Assembly: GCF_905220565.1 (NCBI RefSeq)
Contig: NC_059420.1
Coordinates: 1,550,001 to 1,614,000, forward strand
Direction of reading: 5' to 3'
Length of the DNA: 64,000 nt
DNA from: Melitaea cinxia
Taxonomy: Eukaryota > Arthropoda > Insecta > Lepidoptera > Nymphalidae
This document shows, one piece after another, positions 51,551 through 63,819 of this stretch. The notes under the pieces are model-generated. The model was not told where the DNA came from and ran no database searches. It saw only the letters and a program-made list of their open reading frames with translations. Position numbers and translations under genes: made by a program. Position 1 is the stretch's first letter. Each line of letters opens with the position of its first letter.

Positions 51551-52111
51551 ATGGTGTGCAGTTCCAAAATGTACGAATACGTCGATAAATACTCCATAAA
51601 AAACTATTCGTAAGTGTTCCAAAGAATGTCAAAGTGCCGAAAGTGGTTGCAACTTTCTCGGAGGGATCATTACATAGCGAATAGTACAAATATTTTCGCC
51701 TGGGAAGACCGTTTCGATGTAAGTAAACGTAATATTTATATATTTTTAATAATTTATTACATTCTGAATGTAAATAATTTGTATTGATTTGAAGTTATAA
51801 TACCACTAATGTTTTTAACAGAATGTCTTGTGCAACTCACTTCACTGGTACAATATTGCTGTTTTCCATAATATTAATTACAAATTGTAACTACAGACTT
51901 ACGATTTCAAAAAGTATTACACTTAAAGGTCCTGACAAACTTATTTGTTTGTATGGAAAATGACATGGCTAATTACTACCAGTACAAAATGGGTTTCAGC
52001 CAGAAAATAATTTTTTAAAGATGAAGTTTTGCCTTCTAAATATCATTGCCAACCAGATCGCATTAAAAGAATCGCATCTGCATTTGTCAAACGGCAAAGA
52101 ATGGAACTTGT
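51551..52111 (+). pseudogene. THAP-domain pseudogene, first part
   Basis: Frame pieces read Trp-Cys-Ala-Val-Pro-Lys-Cys-Thr-Asn (start of a THAP C2CH finger), Lys-Trp-Leu-Gln-Leu-Ser-Arg-Arg-Asp (core) and Ile-Phe-Ala-Trp-Glu-Asp-Arg-Phe, where a functional finger would have Cys and His. A stop and frameshifts break it. A GTAAGT donor follows at 51719. A second exon-like piece (52020-52111) gives Asp-Glu-Val-Leu-Pro-Ser-Lys-Tyr-His-Cys-Gln-Pro-Asp-Arg, typical after the THAP domain. Further coding-like fragments extend to about 52900. Confidence 0.72.
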
Positions 52112-53189
52112 TAAATAAAGTGAAGATATTGAACAACCTATAATAAACAACGATGAGCCTACTGCTACTGCAATCGAAGCTTGTACAAAAAGTATGCAAA
52201 CTTAGTCTCTACAGCATACTGAAATTATTTCTACGCTTCCAGAGTTTTATTCCAGTTAACTAAGACAGTAATATCATATAATTTCTAAATAATTTATAAA
52301 TTAATTAATCCTTTTTTATTTCAGAATTATCCCAAAAATGTGAGAAAAGTATGTTAACAGAACCTGTTGTAATAGTTGAAAAATCAGTCCAGTGTCATTT
52401 TATAAATAAAATGCGTAAGAGAAGCAAGAGAGTGCAAACTAAGTCCCTAACAAGATACAGCTATTTCTCCTCTCAATACTACTGTTTTGTATAGTTATAC
52501 TTCTCCATTGTAAATGAATTTATGCTTTTGCCAAAAAAGCCATCTGCATCTGGTGCTAATAATATAAAGAAAAGGATCAACTTCGTGGATGATGAAAAAT
52601 CAGAGAGTGATGTATCTTTATGTAAAGAAAATCCTTTACAACAAGATCCTTCCTGACTTACAGCTACTCCATCAAAGGTGTCTGAATCCAGTACGAGCAT
52701 TACATGGACAAATGAAGATGTTAAAAAATGAAATGTATGCAGAATACTTTGCACTTAATCATAAAAAAGCCAATGATGTATATTGGAATCCCTGTTGACT
52801 GCTATTTTTTAGTTCATTTAATACATAAACACACCCACATACCACATGAACATAATTATATTAATATGCTTGAAAAAAAAAATTAAATTAAATAGTACTT
52901 TTTCTGACCTTAAAGATAATTTTAGACTGTTTGTGTTAATTATTTTATATTTGGGAGTTTTAAATAAAACTATTCCATTCGGTGAAAAAATTAAAAAAAA
53001 AAAAACGTTTTTTTATTTTTTATTCCTGACACCAAGTCAATCAAAATTTTATAAAAAGATTCTATCATCGTTTAAAATATAACCTATAAAAATTATCGCT
53101 TGCGGTGATGTTCATCATTATTTTACTTTTTTATGATAAAATTTAAATTACCGCTGAACTGTCATTATACTTTGCTGTTTTGATAACCG

Positions 53190-53435
53190 ATAACTGATTT
53201 TGATAATTCTTTTTTTGTTGGAAAGGAGATATCCCAAGTGTGGTACCACGATAAGGAAACTATAATCTGATGATGTAATCCCAGAGAAATCGAGGAAAAC
53301 CCTCGAAAATCGTAGTGACGACTAGTGCGTTTGTTAATTTATTTGTCTACTTACGTTGTACGACACACTACTACTACAACTTATCGATATAATTGGAGTC
53401 GGTTTTTTTTCGTTTGCGAGCAAACACAATTATTT
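53190..53435 (-). mobile_element. Family F, antisense, nested in the THAP element
   Basis: AACTGATTTTGATAATTCTT to ATAATTGGAGTCGGTTTTTT and GCGAGCAAACACAATTATTT; one end is truncated. Confidence 0.82.
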
Positions 53436-53554
53436 AGTTCCGAAGCAAAGAAATCGGAATTATTTTTGAAAAAGAATCCGACCATGATTGCGTCGACTTG
53501 GGGCAGGTTTCTGCTGTCTGCTTTTACAAAATCGTTGTCCATGATAAAGCTGAC

Positions 53555-53877
53555 CGCAGTGCTGGCTTTGTCGCACCGAAGACGCTGCTGCCCGTCTTCG
53601 GCCTGTGTATTTCAAAGCTAGCAGTTGGATGGTTATCCCGCCACCGGTCGGCTTTTTAAGTTCCAATGTGGTAGTGGAACTGTGTTATCCCTTAGTCGCC
53701 TCTTACGACACCCACGGGAAGAGAGGGGGTGGGGTTCTTTAGTACCGTAGCCACACAGTACCCGTCTGCCCAGCGTGGTGACTATGGGCAAAACACATGA
53801 GTTCACGTTATTTTTGGCGTAAACTTATGGAGACCTATGTCCAGCAGTGGACTGTATAGGCTGTAATGATGATAATG
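53555..53877. mobile_element. Family A with 5' inversion, with target duplication
   Basis: 53761-53877 is the sense 3' end (CCCGTCTGCCCAGCGTGGTG to TGTAATGATGATA). 53555-53760 is the adjoining 5' part in reverse orientation (CGCAGTGCTGGCTTTGTCGC to CGTAGCCACACAGTA). About 8 bp are missing at the junction. The whole is flanked by ATGATAAAGCTGAC (53541-53554 and 53878-53891), so it inserted once in this form. Confidence 0.93.
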
Positions 53878-54212
53878 ATGATAAAGCTGACAGAATTTGT
53901 GTAATATTGCAAATAAATCACACAAAAACAATGGATAAAATAGGATATTGTTTTAAAACAAATTCGAAAGCATATAAACACAACAAGCAGGTAAATGCGG
54001 TTACAGGCAAATGGCGTCATCATAAACCCGACCAATCAGGAACGTTCTGTGTCACGTGACATACGCTTAAAAAATGAATTTGTATTTATTGATTTGTAAA
54101 TTAATTGATTATTTTGTCCAACTAATATTAATGAATAATCATTTTTAAACTTATAATATATACTGATAACACCAATTTACACTTTATTTTTCACATCGTC
54201 AAATAGCCTATT

Positions 54213-54514
54213 AGGTGAAATTTTTTTTTCGAAAAATTAGGAAAATTGCAGTTAATATTTAAAAAAAACTTACCGATTATTATTTCCCTTGTCTAACGAT
54301 AACTAATCGACGAGACAAGACACATGTCACGTCAGTTAGTATATTATATTTGCATTTAAACTTTCACGTTCGCGTGGCTTCGCGACGCGATATTCAGACC
54401 GGGTTCGCAAGACAGCACGACGTCCATCTTGTCCGCTAGGTGGTAACTGAATGTGAACCCCAAGCGTGTTTGGCCGCTATCTTGTTTTAACTAATTTTAA
54501 ATGACTAATTTTTA
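54213..54514. other. No gene seen
   Basis: Includes a GC-richer patch (54365-54440, CGTGGCTTCGCGACGCGATA) without a recognisable frame. Confidence 0.4.
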
Positions 54515-55200
54515 GAGGTCCTTACGTCAAAAGGGAAAAACGGAACCGTTATAGAATCACTTTATCCGTTTGTCTGTCTGTCAAGACCCTTTTTATCAGG
54601 GATGCGTAGATGCATCAAGCTGAAATTCATATCGAATACTCAAGTTGACTGTCCCTTAGAGCTGTGAAAAAAACAAACTTCTAAGCCAACGCAATCAAAA
54701 GATACAGCCACTTATTTAACTGAGGTAGGGCACAGCAGGAATTTCCTCGACCTTATAGAAGATCACAGCTAAATAATACTGTTTTCAAGCAGTATTGTGT
54801 TCTTGTTGGTGAGTAAGGTGACCAGAGCTCCTGGAGATTAGGGATTGGGTCGGCAACGCCTATAAGCTACGGTAATCTCTTACCATCAGGTGAGCCGTAC
54901 GCTTGTTTGTCGACCTAGTGGTATAAAAAAAAAAAACTTATGCTGTAAATTTTCGATACTCGCATGGAAATGAAAAACTACAGGGTTAACCAAGGTTAAA
55001 CTTCCCGTGAACTCAGAATCTTATGATGAATATATGAATTCGTATGAAGCAACGTCCTATAGCACAAATAAAGGAAAAATTGCGAAAAGCAGAAATTTTT
55101 AGTTACATCATATTATACAAATATTTTTAATAATTTTTGTACGGGACCCTCAGTGCGCGAGATCGACTCGCCGTTGGCCGGTTTTTTTTTATGAGTGGTT
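54515..55200. mobile_element. Unclassified TE, split by family C
   Basis: GGAACCGTTATAGAATCACT, GTTTGTCTGTCTGTCAAGAC at the left and ACGGGACCCTCAGTGCGCGA at the right. The C insertion at 54716-54935 interrupts GATACAGCCACTTAT|GCTGTAAATTTTCG. Confidence 0.55.
54716..54935 (+). mobile_element. Family C with short target duplication
   Basis: TTAACTGAGGTAGGGCACAG to GACCTAGTGGTATAAAAAAA, with an internal deletion. ACTTAT occurs on both sides (54710-54715 and 54936-54941), and the 3' end carries an A run. This is the only C copy here whose empty target can be read. Confidence 0.8.
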
Positions 55201-55236
55201 GCGAAGTTCCTCGCCTATTCTTCTTAGCACAAATCG

Positions 55237-55471
55237 ACTAAGCTAACTCATAAAATTGAACTTTACAATAGAGGCTTATAAAAGGGAAAACGTGATACCT
55301 TTTATATTAATTAAGAAACTTATTTGAAATTTGGTATCTTTAATAGTTAATTTATTCATTGCAATTTCACAATTTTGTTATTACATATAAAAACATATTT
55401 TATTAAGTTTGCATTTAAAAAACCAACTTATCGAAAATTCGAGTTGGCGTAGTATAAATTGTTGGTGTCGA
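55237..55471 (+). repeat. Long direct repeat, copy 2
   Basis: ACTAAGCTAACTCATAAAAT to TAAATTGTTGGTGTCGA. It matches 42768-42981 and has about 20 extra bases (CAATTTTGTTATTACATATA region). Confidence 0.85.
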
Positions 55472-56035
55472 AATTACGTTCCGACTCGATGCTAACTTCA
55501 CTTTCCAACTTCACTTTTTAAATATAATTAATTAATGAAAATTAATGAAATTTGAATTTGTAATTGACTCAAATGTCTATTTGGGCCTACCTGCCATAGT
55601 ATTTTTATTTTTTTTATTATATTTTTTTTTTACAACAGATGGTAAAGGTAAAGTAGAAAGTAAAATTACTGCGAAAACAAACACAATTGTGTGAGAGTAC
55701 CGTGTGACTTTGGCACAGGTAGACTTTTTTTTTTAAAATACAGCTACGAAATGTGTCTGCGCGTGACGTGACGTCACTGCGTACTTGTCCTTAGAAATCG
55801 TTATGTCTCTTTCGCACACATCGTTTCATACGAGCGTGACAGAGATAGATTGGTTGATTATAACGTGTCAACATCGTGGGGCTATAGGTAACGGTTCATT
55901 ATGGATTATTCTTTATTTTGTACAGTAATTCTTTAAATGGCTTGCAATATGAAAATATTAATTGTAATATGTTTTATTAAACGTCGAAGACAGCGTTATG
56001 ACAGCATATTATTCAAATTGAGATTATAATTATTA
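55472..56035. other. No gene seen
   Basis: T-rich sequence with AT runs. Two GC-richer patches (55750-55790, 55800-55860) show no coding signal. Confidence 0.4.
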
Positions 56036-56165
56036 GTAACTAGCTCCTGCCCGCGACTTCGTCCGCGTGGAAAAGGAACAATTCTGTCATAGGTACATGA
56101 CTACGCGCTTTCGATGCTTCTAGTGTTGCAGTGTCTATAGGATACGGTAACCGTTTACCATCAGG
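56036..56165. mobile_element. L and C fragments
   Basis: 56040-56080 (CTAGCTCCTGCCCGCGACTT CGTCCGCGTGG) is the antisense end of a CTAG-type element. 56105-56165 is a C fragment (GCTTTCGATGCTTCTAGTGT to ACCGTTTACCATCAGG). Confidence 0.55.
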
Positions 56166-56170
56166 AAGAT

Positions 56171-56400
56171 CAGGGGTGTCAAAATCAATTTCGCAGAGGG
56201 CTATATATTAAATTTAGAATGTGTAGGCGGGCCAGATTAAAAAAACATGTACTGAATTATATATTATACATATTAAATTCTTGCGTAGAGGAATCGAGTG
56301 AAGTCATGATTCTTCTTTTTGTGAGACATTGCGATCGCAGGCCGTATTGATCCGCCCCGGGCCCAGAAACATCCCGCGGGCTGTATCTTTGACAACCCTG
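56171..56400. mobile_element. hAT-like MITE, 230 bp, in a C fragment
   Basis: Ends CAGGGGTGTCAAA and the complement of CAGGGTTGTCAAA, flanked by AGGAAGAT (56163-56170) and AGGTAGAT (56401-56408), an 8-bp duplication with one mismatch. Internal GGGCCAGATTAAA and GGGCTGTATCTTTGA are usual in hAT MITEs. Confidence 0.85.
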
Positions 56401-56705
56401 AGGTAGATGCTACCACAATACTTCAAAACTACGCACTAAAAGGAAAATAATAATAATACAAAAGACGACGGCTTGAATGGACAATGGCAATGAATAAAAC
56501 AAAAAACACATGTCATAAAATATTTCTTAGACACGACATCTGTCTGAAATTATCCGAAACTTATGTATCGGTATCCGAAACTTGTGTGCAGCTACGAACG
56601 GTTTTTTTTTAGTTCGTTAGAACATCGTTATGTTAAAATCCAAGGGAAAATAGAGATTTTAAGTTATTCAGGGCTTATATTAGGGATGATATATTATAAG
56701 GGTTT

Positions 56706-57039
56706 CATCATTACAGCCTATACAGCCCACAGCTGAACATAGGCCTCCACAAGTTTACGCCAAAAATAACGTGAACTCATGTGTTTTGCCCATAGTCACC
56801 ACGCTGGGCAGGCGGGTTGGTGACCGCAGTACTGGCTTTGTCGCACCGAAGACGCTGCTGCGCGTCTTCGGCCTGTGTATTTCAAAGCCAGCAGTTGGAT
56901 GGTTATCCCGCCATCGGTCGGCTTCTTAAGTTCCAAGGTGGTTGTGGAACCTTGTTATCCCTTAGTCGCCTCTTACGACACCCACGGGAAGAGAGGGGGT
57001 GGCTAAATTCTTTAGTGCCGTTGCCACACAGCACAAGCA
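56706..57039 (-). mobile_element. Family A, antisense, full length, with target duplication
   Basis: CATCATTACAGCCTATACAG to CGTTGCCACACAGCACAAGC, flanked by a 13-bp duplication ATTATAAGGGTTT (56693-56705 and 57040-57052). Confidence 0.94.
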
Positions 57040-57234
57040 ATTATAAGGGTTTATGATAGGGTTTATGGACATACGTCCATAGTTTCTATTTCTTCCCGAA
57101 TGTACCAGAAGGAATGTGTAATATGAATTTTAGGATTCATTTAACAAACTTCTATCATAAATTTATAAAGTATATTCATGTTTAAAGGATGGTTATTAAA
57201 TATTTTTGATCCGTTAGCTATTGTCCTCAAAATC

Positions 57235-57556
57235 AAAATCAATAATTGTGTTTGCTCGCAAACGAAAAAAAAAACCGACTGCAATTACATCGACAAGTAA
57301 TACAATGTAAGTAGACGAAAAAAATTAACAAACACACTAGTCGTCACTACGACTTTCGGAGGGTTCCCCTCGGTTTATCTGGGATTCCCTCATAAGATCC
57401 TGGTTTCCTTGTCATGGTACCACCCTTGGAATATCTCCTTTCCAAAAAAAAAAAAAAAAAAGAATTATTAAAATTTGTTGTTGTTATCCCCGAACATACA
57501 TTATATATATATATATTGTCGAATTGAGTAACCTCACCCTTTTTTGAAGTCGGCTA
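57235..57556 (+). mobile_element. Family F repeat, sense, internally deleted
   Basis: AATTGTGTTTGCTCGCAAAC to TTTTTGAAGTCGGCTAAAAA, lacking the region between GACGAAAAA and the CCCTCGGTTTATCTGGGATT module. Confidence 0.83.
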
Positions 57557-57582
57557 AAAATAATTTTATTTAAATAGGCGTC

Positions 57583-57764
57583 AAAAGCATCTTCGAATCG
57601 CCATTTTACAAATTAAAATTTTAATTATTAGTATTAGCGACGTTTCTTGCCGATTCTTCTCTGTAGAATTTACATTTCGAATCGGTGATGGCTTTACTTT
57701 TACAAAAATAATAATAATCACTTTAAAAATTTAATTTGTAAAATGCCAATTCGTAAATGCTTTC
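57583..57764. repeat. 35-bp inverted repeats, MITE-like
   Basis: AAAAGCATCTTCGAATCGCC at 57583 and the complement of GAAAGCATTTACGAATTGGC at 57764, with similarity continuing through ATTTTACAAATTAAA. The interior has CTTGCCGATTCTTCTCTGTA, also found antisense at 31020-31080 and 35160-35215. Confidence 0.65.
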
Positions 57765-58116
57765 AAAGAGTATTTGAATAAAGTTGTTTCTGATTAGCCG
57801 CAAGTTCAGTTTTAAGGGAATGCTATTATATTGATTGATTGCTTACGTAACAGTTAATATTGTGAACATGTGCATGTGAAATTCCGAAAAATTTTAGTAG
57901 AATATAAATATTTATTAAAGTAATAAAGGGCCAGTACTTACACTTTTAAATCTAGGAGTTTTTTACTATCGAGGTTTTAGTGTATTAGTTGTTTCCAATA
58001 ATTTGCTTTGGCACATGCAAAAAAATATAAAAAAAAGTATCGAAAGTTTGTAAGGCAAAGTAACAGTGATTTAGGGTTAGATATCCTTAAAAATATGATG
58101 CCCTGGTACATCAAGT

Positions 58117-58268
58117 CGATGGCTCCTAAGTATACTGAGTCAACTCTTCTTCTAATAACTTTATTTTTTTGTTACATAGGTAGATAGGAAATGAATTAAA
58201 TGTTATTATCTTAAAAAAATGAAATAGTCAAAAGTTGTCAGTTGACTCAGTATAATTAGGAGCCATCG
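58117..58268. mobile_element. MITE, 152 bp, 29-bp inverted ends, AAGT duplication
   Basis: Arms 58117-58145 and 58240-58268 begin CGATGGCTCCTAA and differ at one position of 29. Flanked by AAGT on both sides (58113-58116 and 58269-58272). No coding capacity. Confidence 0.82.
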
Positions 58269-58434
58269 AAGTGATACTCAGATAAGATCGTTTCAAATTA
58301 AATTTTCAATGATTATAACTTTATAGTAAACAGAGTATTTTGCATAAATTATAATGGTTATAATTGCCTGATTCCCTAATATAAAGTACTATCTTATATA
58401 TAAATAATAAATAAATATCATATAACATACACAC

Positions 58435-58650
58435 ACACGGTCGTCTGTTCCTATGGTAAGTAGTTTAATGCTTGTGTTACAGGTAACAGCCAACTGTTAT
58501 AAATATATATATTTTTTGATAAATATACATAGAAATAATACATATATAAATAAAAATATTATATTACACCCAGACTCAGGCGTTAATCGAACACGCAACA
58601 CGCCGAACAGACAGCGGGGCCACTACAAACTGCGCCAATGGGCTAGTCTA
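58435..58650 (-). mobile_element. SINE E, antisense
   Basis: ACACGGTCGTCTGTTCCTAT to TGCGCCAATGGGCTAGTCTA. Confidence 0.85.
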
Positions 58651-58651
58651 T

Positions 58652-58822
58652 ATAAACTTCTCGTGTCACAATATTAATTACCATACACCGAAAAGGCTGG
58701 AATGATTTTGTGAAATTTTGTGTGCATATCGGGTAGGTCTGAGAATAGGGTCAACATCAATTTTTCATACCCCTAAGTTATAGGGGGGGCAAAAAAAAAA
58801 CGTTTGCAGGGTCAGCTAGTTA
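58652..58822 (+). mobile_element. Family I (CTAG-type) element, sense
   Basis: AAACTTCTCGTGTCACAATA, TTTTGTGTGCATATCGGGTA and the end GTTTGCAGGGTCAGCTAG. Confidence 0.68.
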
Positions 58823-58916
58823 TAGATATAAAATTGAATATCGTTCATAGGTTAAACATAGCCGACCACATCGGCGATGTTCTGTTGCCGCTACATCGAC
58901 ACCGGGTTAAAAATAA

Positions 58917-59695
58917 AAACGATCATAATTGTGTTTGCTCGCAAACGAAAAAAAACCGACTTCAATTACATCGATGAGTAATACAACGTAGATCGACGAA
59001 AAAATAGTCAAGTAACTACGCGTTATCAAAGATTACTCAAAAAGTAGTTTTCATATCTCGATAAAATTTATATGTGACCACATGATAAACATCAGCTTTC
59101 GATTAAATTAAAAATTATCAAATTCGGTACACCCAGTAAAAAGTTATTACGGATTTTCGAGAGTTTCCCTCGATTTCTCTAGGATCCCATCATCAGATCC
59201 TGGTTTCCTTATCATGGTACCAAACTAGGGATATTCCCTTTTCAACAAAAAAAGAATTATCAAAATCGGTACACCCAGTAAAAAGTTATTACGGATTTTC
59301 GAGAGTTTCCCTCGATTTCTCTAGGATCCTATCATCAGATCCTGGTTTCCTTATCATGGTACCAAACTAGGGATATCCCCTTTCCAACAAAAAAAGAATT
59401 ATCAAAATCGGTACATCCAGTAGAAAGTTATGCGGTATAATACAACCTAGGTCGACGAAAAAAGCGTCAAGTAAAAACGCATTATTAGATATAACTCAAA
59501 AAAATAATTGTTAGATCTCAAATAAATTTAAATGGGACCAATTGACACACACCACCTTTCGATTAAAAGAAAATTTGTCGAAATCGCTCCACCTAATCAA
59601 AAGTTCTGAAGTAACATACATAAAAAAAAAAAAATATATTCAGTCGAATTGAGAACCTCCTCCTTTTTTGGAAGTCGGTTAAAAAGGAAAAGTAA
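58917..59695 (+). mobile_element. Family F, sense, with a 142-bp tandem duplication
   Basis: CATAATTGTGTTTGCTCGCA to TTTTTGGAAGTCGGTTAAAA. The unit 59114-59255 is repeated at 59256-59397 with the same period, beginning ATTATCAAA-TCGGTACACC. Confidence 0.9.
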
Positions 59696-59696
59696 C

Positions 59697-59880
59697 TAGC
59701 TGACATAGCGACCTTCGTGCCGCTTTATTTTTTTTTTTAATATAATAATTGCATAAATCAAAATAAAATATAGCTTATCTTTCAAGTTGGATCAAACTGC
59801 ACACGGTGTGCAAATTTGATTAAAATCGGCTAAGTAGTTTAGTTCCGTCGCAGAAAAATAACGTGACGCTTAATTTATAT
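59697..59880 (+). mobile_element. Family G (CTAG-type), ends at the exon 5 acceptor
   Basis: CTAGCTGACATAGCGACCTT, AAATATAGCTTATCTTTCAA, CACACGGTGTGCAAATTTGA to TAACGTGACGCTTAATTTAT. The final ATTTATATATT of the family runs directly into TCCAG of the splice acceptor. Confidence 0.72.
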
Positions 59881-59887
59881 ATTCCAG

Positions 59888-60036
59888 GCAAGCTTATCCA
59901 CACATCATACTCCGAAGCCCACTCGCCAGGTCTCCAACTCCTCAAGGAGAAGTTCTACTCTCTACTGAAGGTGGAGAGAAACCCTCACTTCGGAAGGCTG
60001 ACTGTCCTCGGTTCTGATGATGAACTGAAGGATAAG
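59888..60036 (+). CDS. MOGS: MOGS exon 5
   Basis: Acceptor TATATATTCCAG|GCAAGC, donor GATAAG|GTGATT (phase 0). It encodes Lys-Leu-Ile-His-Thr-Ser-Tyr-Ser-Glu-Ala, then Leu-Gln-Leu-Leu-Lys-Glu-Lys-Phe-Tyr-Ser-Leu-Leu, the helical part late in the N-terminal GH63 domain. It completes the split Gly codon of exon 4. The catalytic (alpha/alpha)6 domain, about two thirds of the protein, is not seen before 64000 and must lie downstream. Confidence 0.92.
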
Positions 60037-60310
60037 GTGATTTCAATTTCATTATATTTAGGGGTCTATATACTTAGTTCGATAAAATACGTGTGATTTT
60101 TGAGTAAGAGGGAGGAAGGGGGAGTCTAAAAGCTCACCACATACCACCAGAAGAGGCTAGGGGGTCAAAAGTTGCTAAGAAAGTTGGGTGGGGGGAGGGT
60201 AGTTACTAAAAATCATGACACGGTTAATGGAAGACTCCTTATTAGCTGTATATGCGATTTCTTTCACTATTGTATTTTTGTCTCGCTCTTTCCGACAATT
60301 TCGATTCAAT

Positions 60311-60825
60311 ATATCGCTGTCCCCGGGCAATAAAGCGGTAATATCAAAAATCAAATTTTACAGGAGAAATAAAAGAAGCTAATTTGTTTATAGTGCAGTG
60401 TACAGTGATCCAAAACAGACGTTCAATATGTCAAATAAAAGCTATTTTTTTTACCAATTTAAGCTTTTAAAAATAATTTTTTAAAAACAAATCGTATAAT
60501 TTTTTAATGAAATAATTAAAAAAATTTATAATACAATTCATAGATGATACTATTTTAATTGCAAGATCATTAACAATTACTGTAAAGATGTTCACCGGTT
60601 TTTTGTGTTATTTTTCTTAGAGTAATGCAATAATACATAGCTTAGTCGTAAGAGAATTATCCATGCAATAAAACGGTTATTGTCATTTATTCTAACGAAA
60701 TATTAATAAAAAAAAACTGAAAAAAATAAGAGTGATAGATTGATACTCAGAGAAGCCAAAAATTAAATAACATTAAAAAGGGTGTAACCGGCGTATACCG
60801 CTTTATTGCCCGGGGCCAGCGATAT
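60311..60825. mobile_element. TIR element of about 515 bp
   Basis: The left end 60311-60343 and right end 60794-60825 are inverted copies around CCCCGGGCAATAAAGCGGTA (three differences). TATA or ATAT lies outside each end and may be the target duplication. The interior is AT-rich and noncoding. Confidence 0.78.
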
Positions 60826-60869
60826 AATGTTGGTATTTAGGTAGTTCAAACTTTTTTAAAACATTTTCC

Positions 60870-61070
60870 AACTAGCTTCGTGTCGAGGCTTCGCTCGTGT
60901 GTATTACACGTTTTGTGTCTCTTTCTTTTTTCTCGTTTAAATATAAACCTATGTCACTTAGTAAGAACGAAGTATACTAGTGGCGTTTTCATAATCGGCC
61001 CCAATACATTTATCCATTACAAAGAAACAAAGAAATCAAAAAATTCCATTTTATAATATTAGCATAGATG
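60870..61070. mobile_element. CTAG-type remnant
   Basis: AACTAGCTTCGTGTCGAGGC TTCGCTCG at the start and TTTTATAATATTAGCATAGA at the end, as in family J elements. Confidence 0.5.
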
Positions 61071-61107
61071 TACTAATGAGACCTTTTACAGTTTCATTAT
61101 GTAATAA

Positions 61108-63528
<2,421 letters not shown>

Positions 63529-63567
<39 letters not shown>
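63529..63567. repeat. (TA)n microsatellite, right of transposon
   Basis: TATATAATATATATAT array beginning exactly at the right end of the TIR transposon. Confidence 0.95.
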
Positions 63568-63569
<2 letters not shown>

Positions 63570-63570
<1 letters not shown>

Positions 63571-63718
63571 GAATGTTTGTCTGTGTGTCCTTTATAGAAT
63601 CGTAAACTGTGCATTTGATCATGTCATGATCATGCAAAGTGTTTTTCATGAAACTACTAAGGTTTCTGAGTTGGTACAACCAAAAAAAGCTTAGCAACGC
63701 GCGCAGGGTTCAGCTTGT
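63570..63718 (+). mobile_element. CTAG-type remnant
   Basis: TGAATGTTTGTCTGTGTGTC and the end AACGCGCGCAGGGTTCAGCT TGT resemble family I ends. Confidence 0.5.
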
Positions 63719-63721
63719 ATG

Positions 63722-63818
63722 TGAATAAATAAACAATAAACGTCTCACAATCAACAGGCCTTAATGGAAAAAATCTGTGTCAGGGTTCCGGTAATACACA
63801 AACGAAACACGAGCTTGG
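63722..63818 (-). mobile_element. SINE B2 fragment, antisense
   Basis: TAAATAAACAATAAACGTCT CACAATCAACAGG and GTCAGGGTTCCGGTAATACA match 1128-1200 and 43318-43400. Confidence 0.65.
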
Positions 63819-63819
63819 T

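Larger units (their letters stand above)
51281..54212. mobile_element. Old THAP-gene element with 15-bp inverted ends
   Basis: AATAGGCTATTTGAC (51281-51295) and its exact complement (54198-54212) bracket a decayed THAP-domain gene. No target duplication was recognised. Family F and family A copies are nested inside. THAP domains are the DNA-binding part of P-element-type transposases, so a P-like or other THAP transposon is the best guess; a chance inverted match around a host THAP pseudogene is the alternative. Confidence 0.5.
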
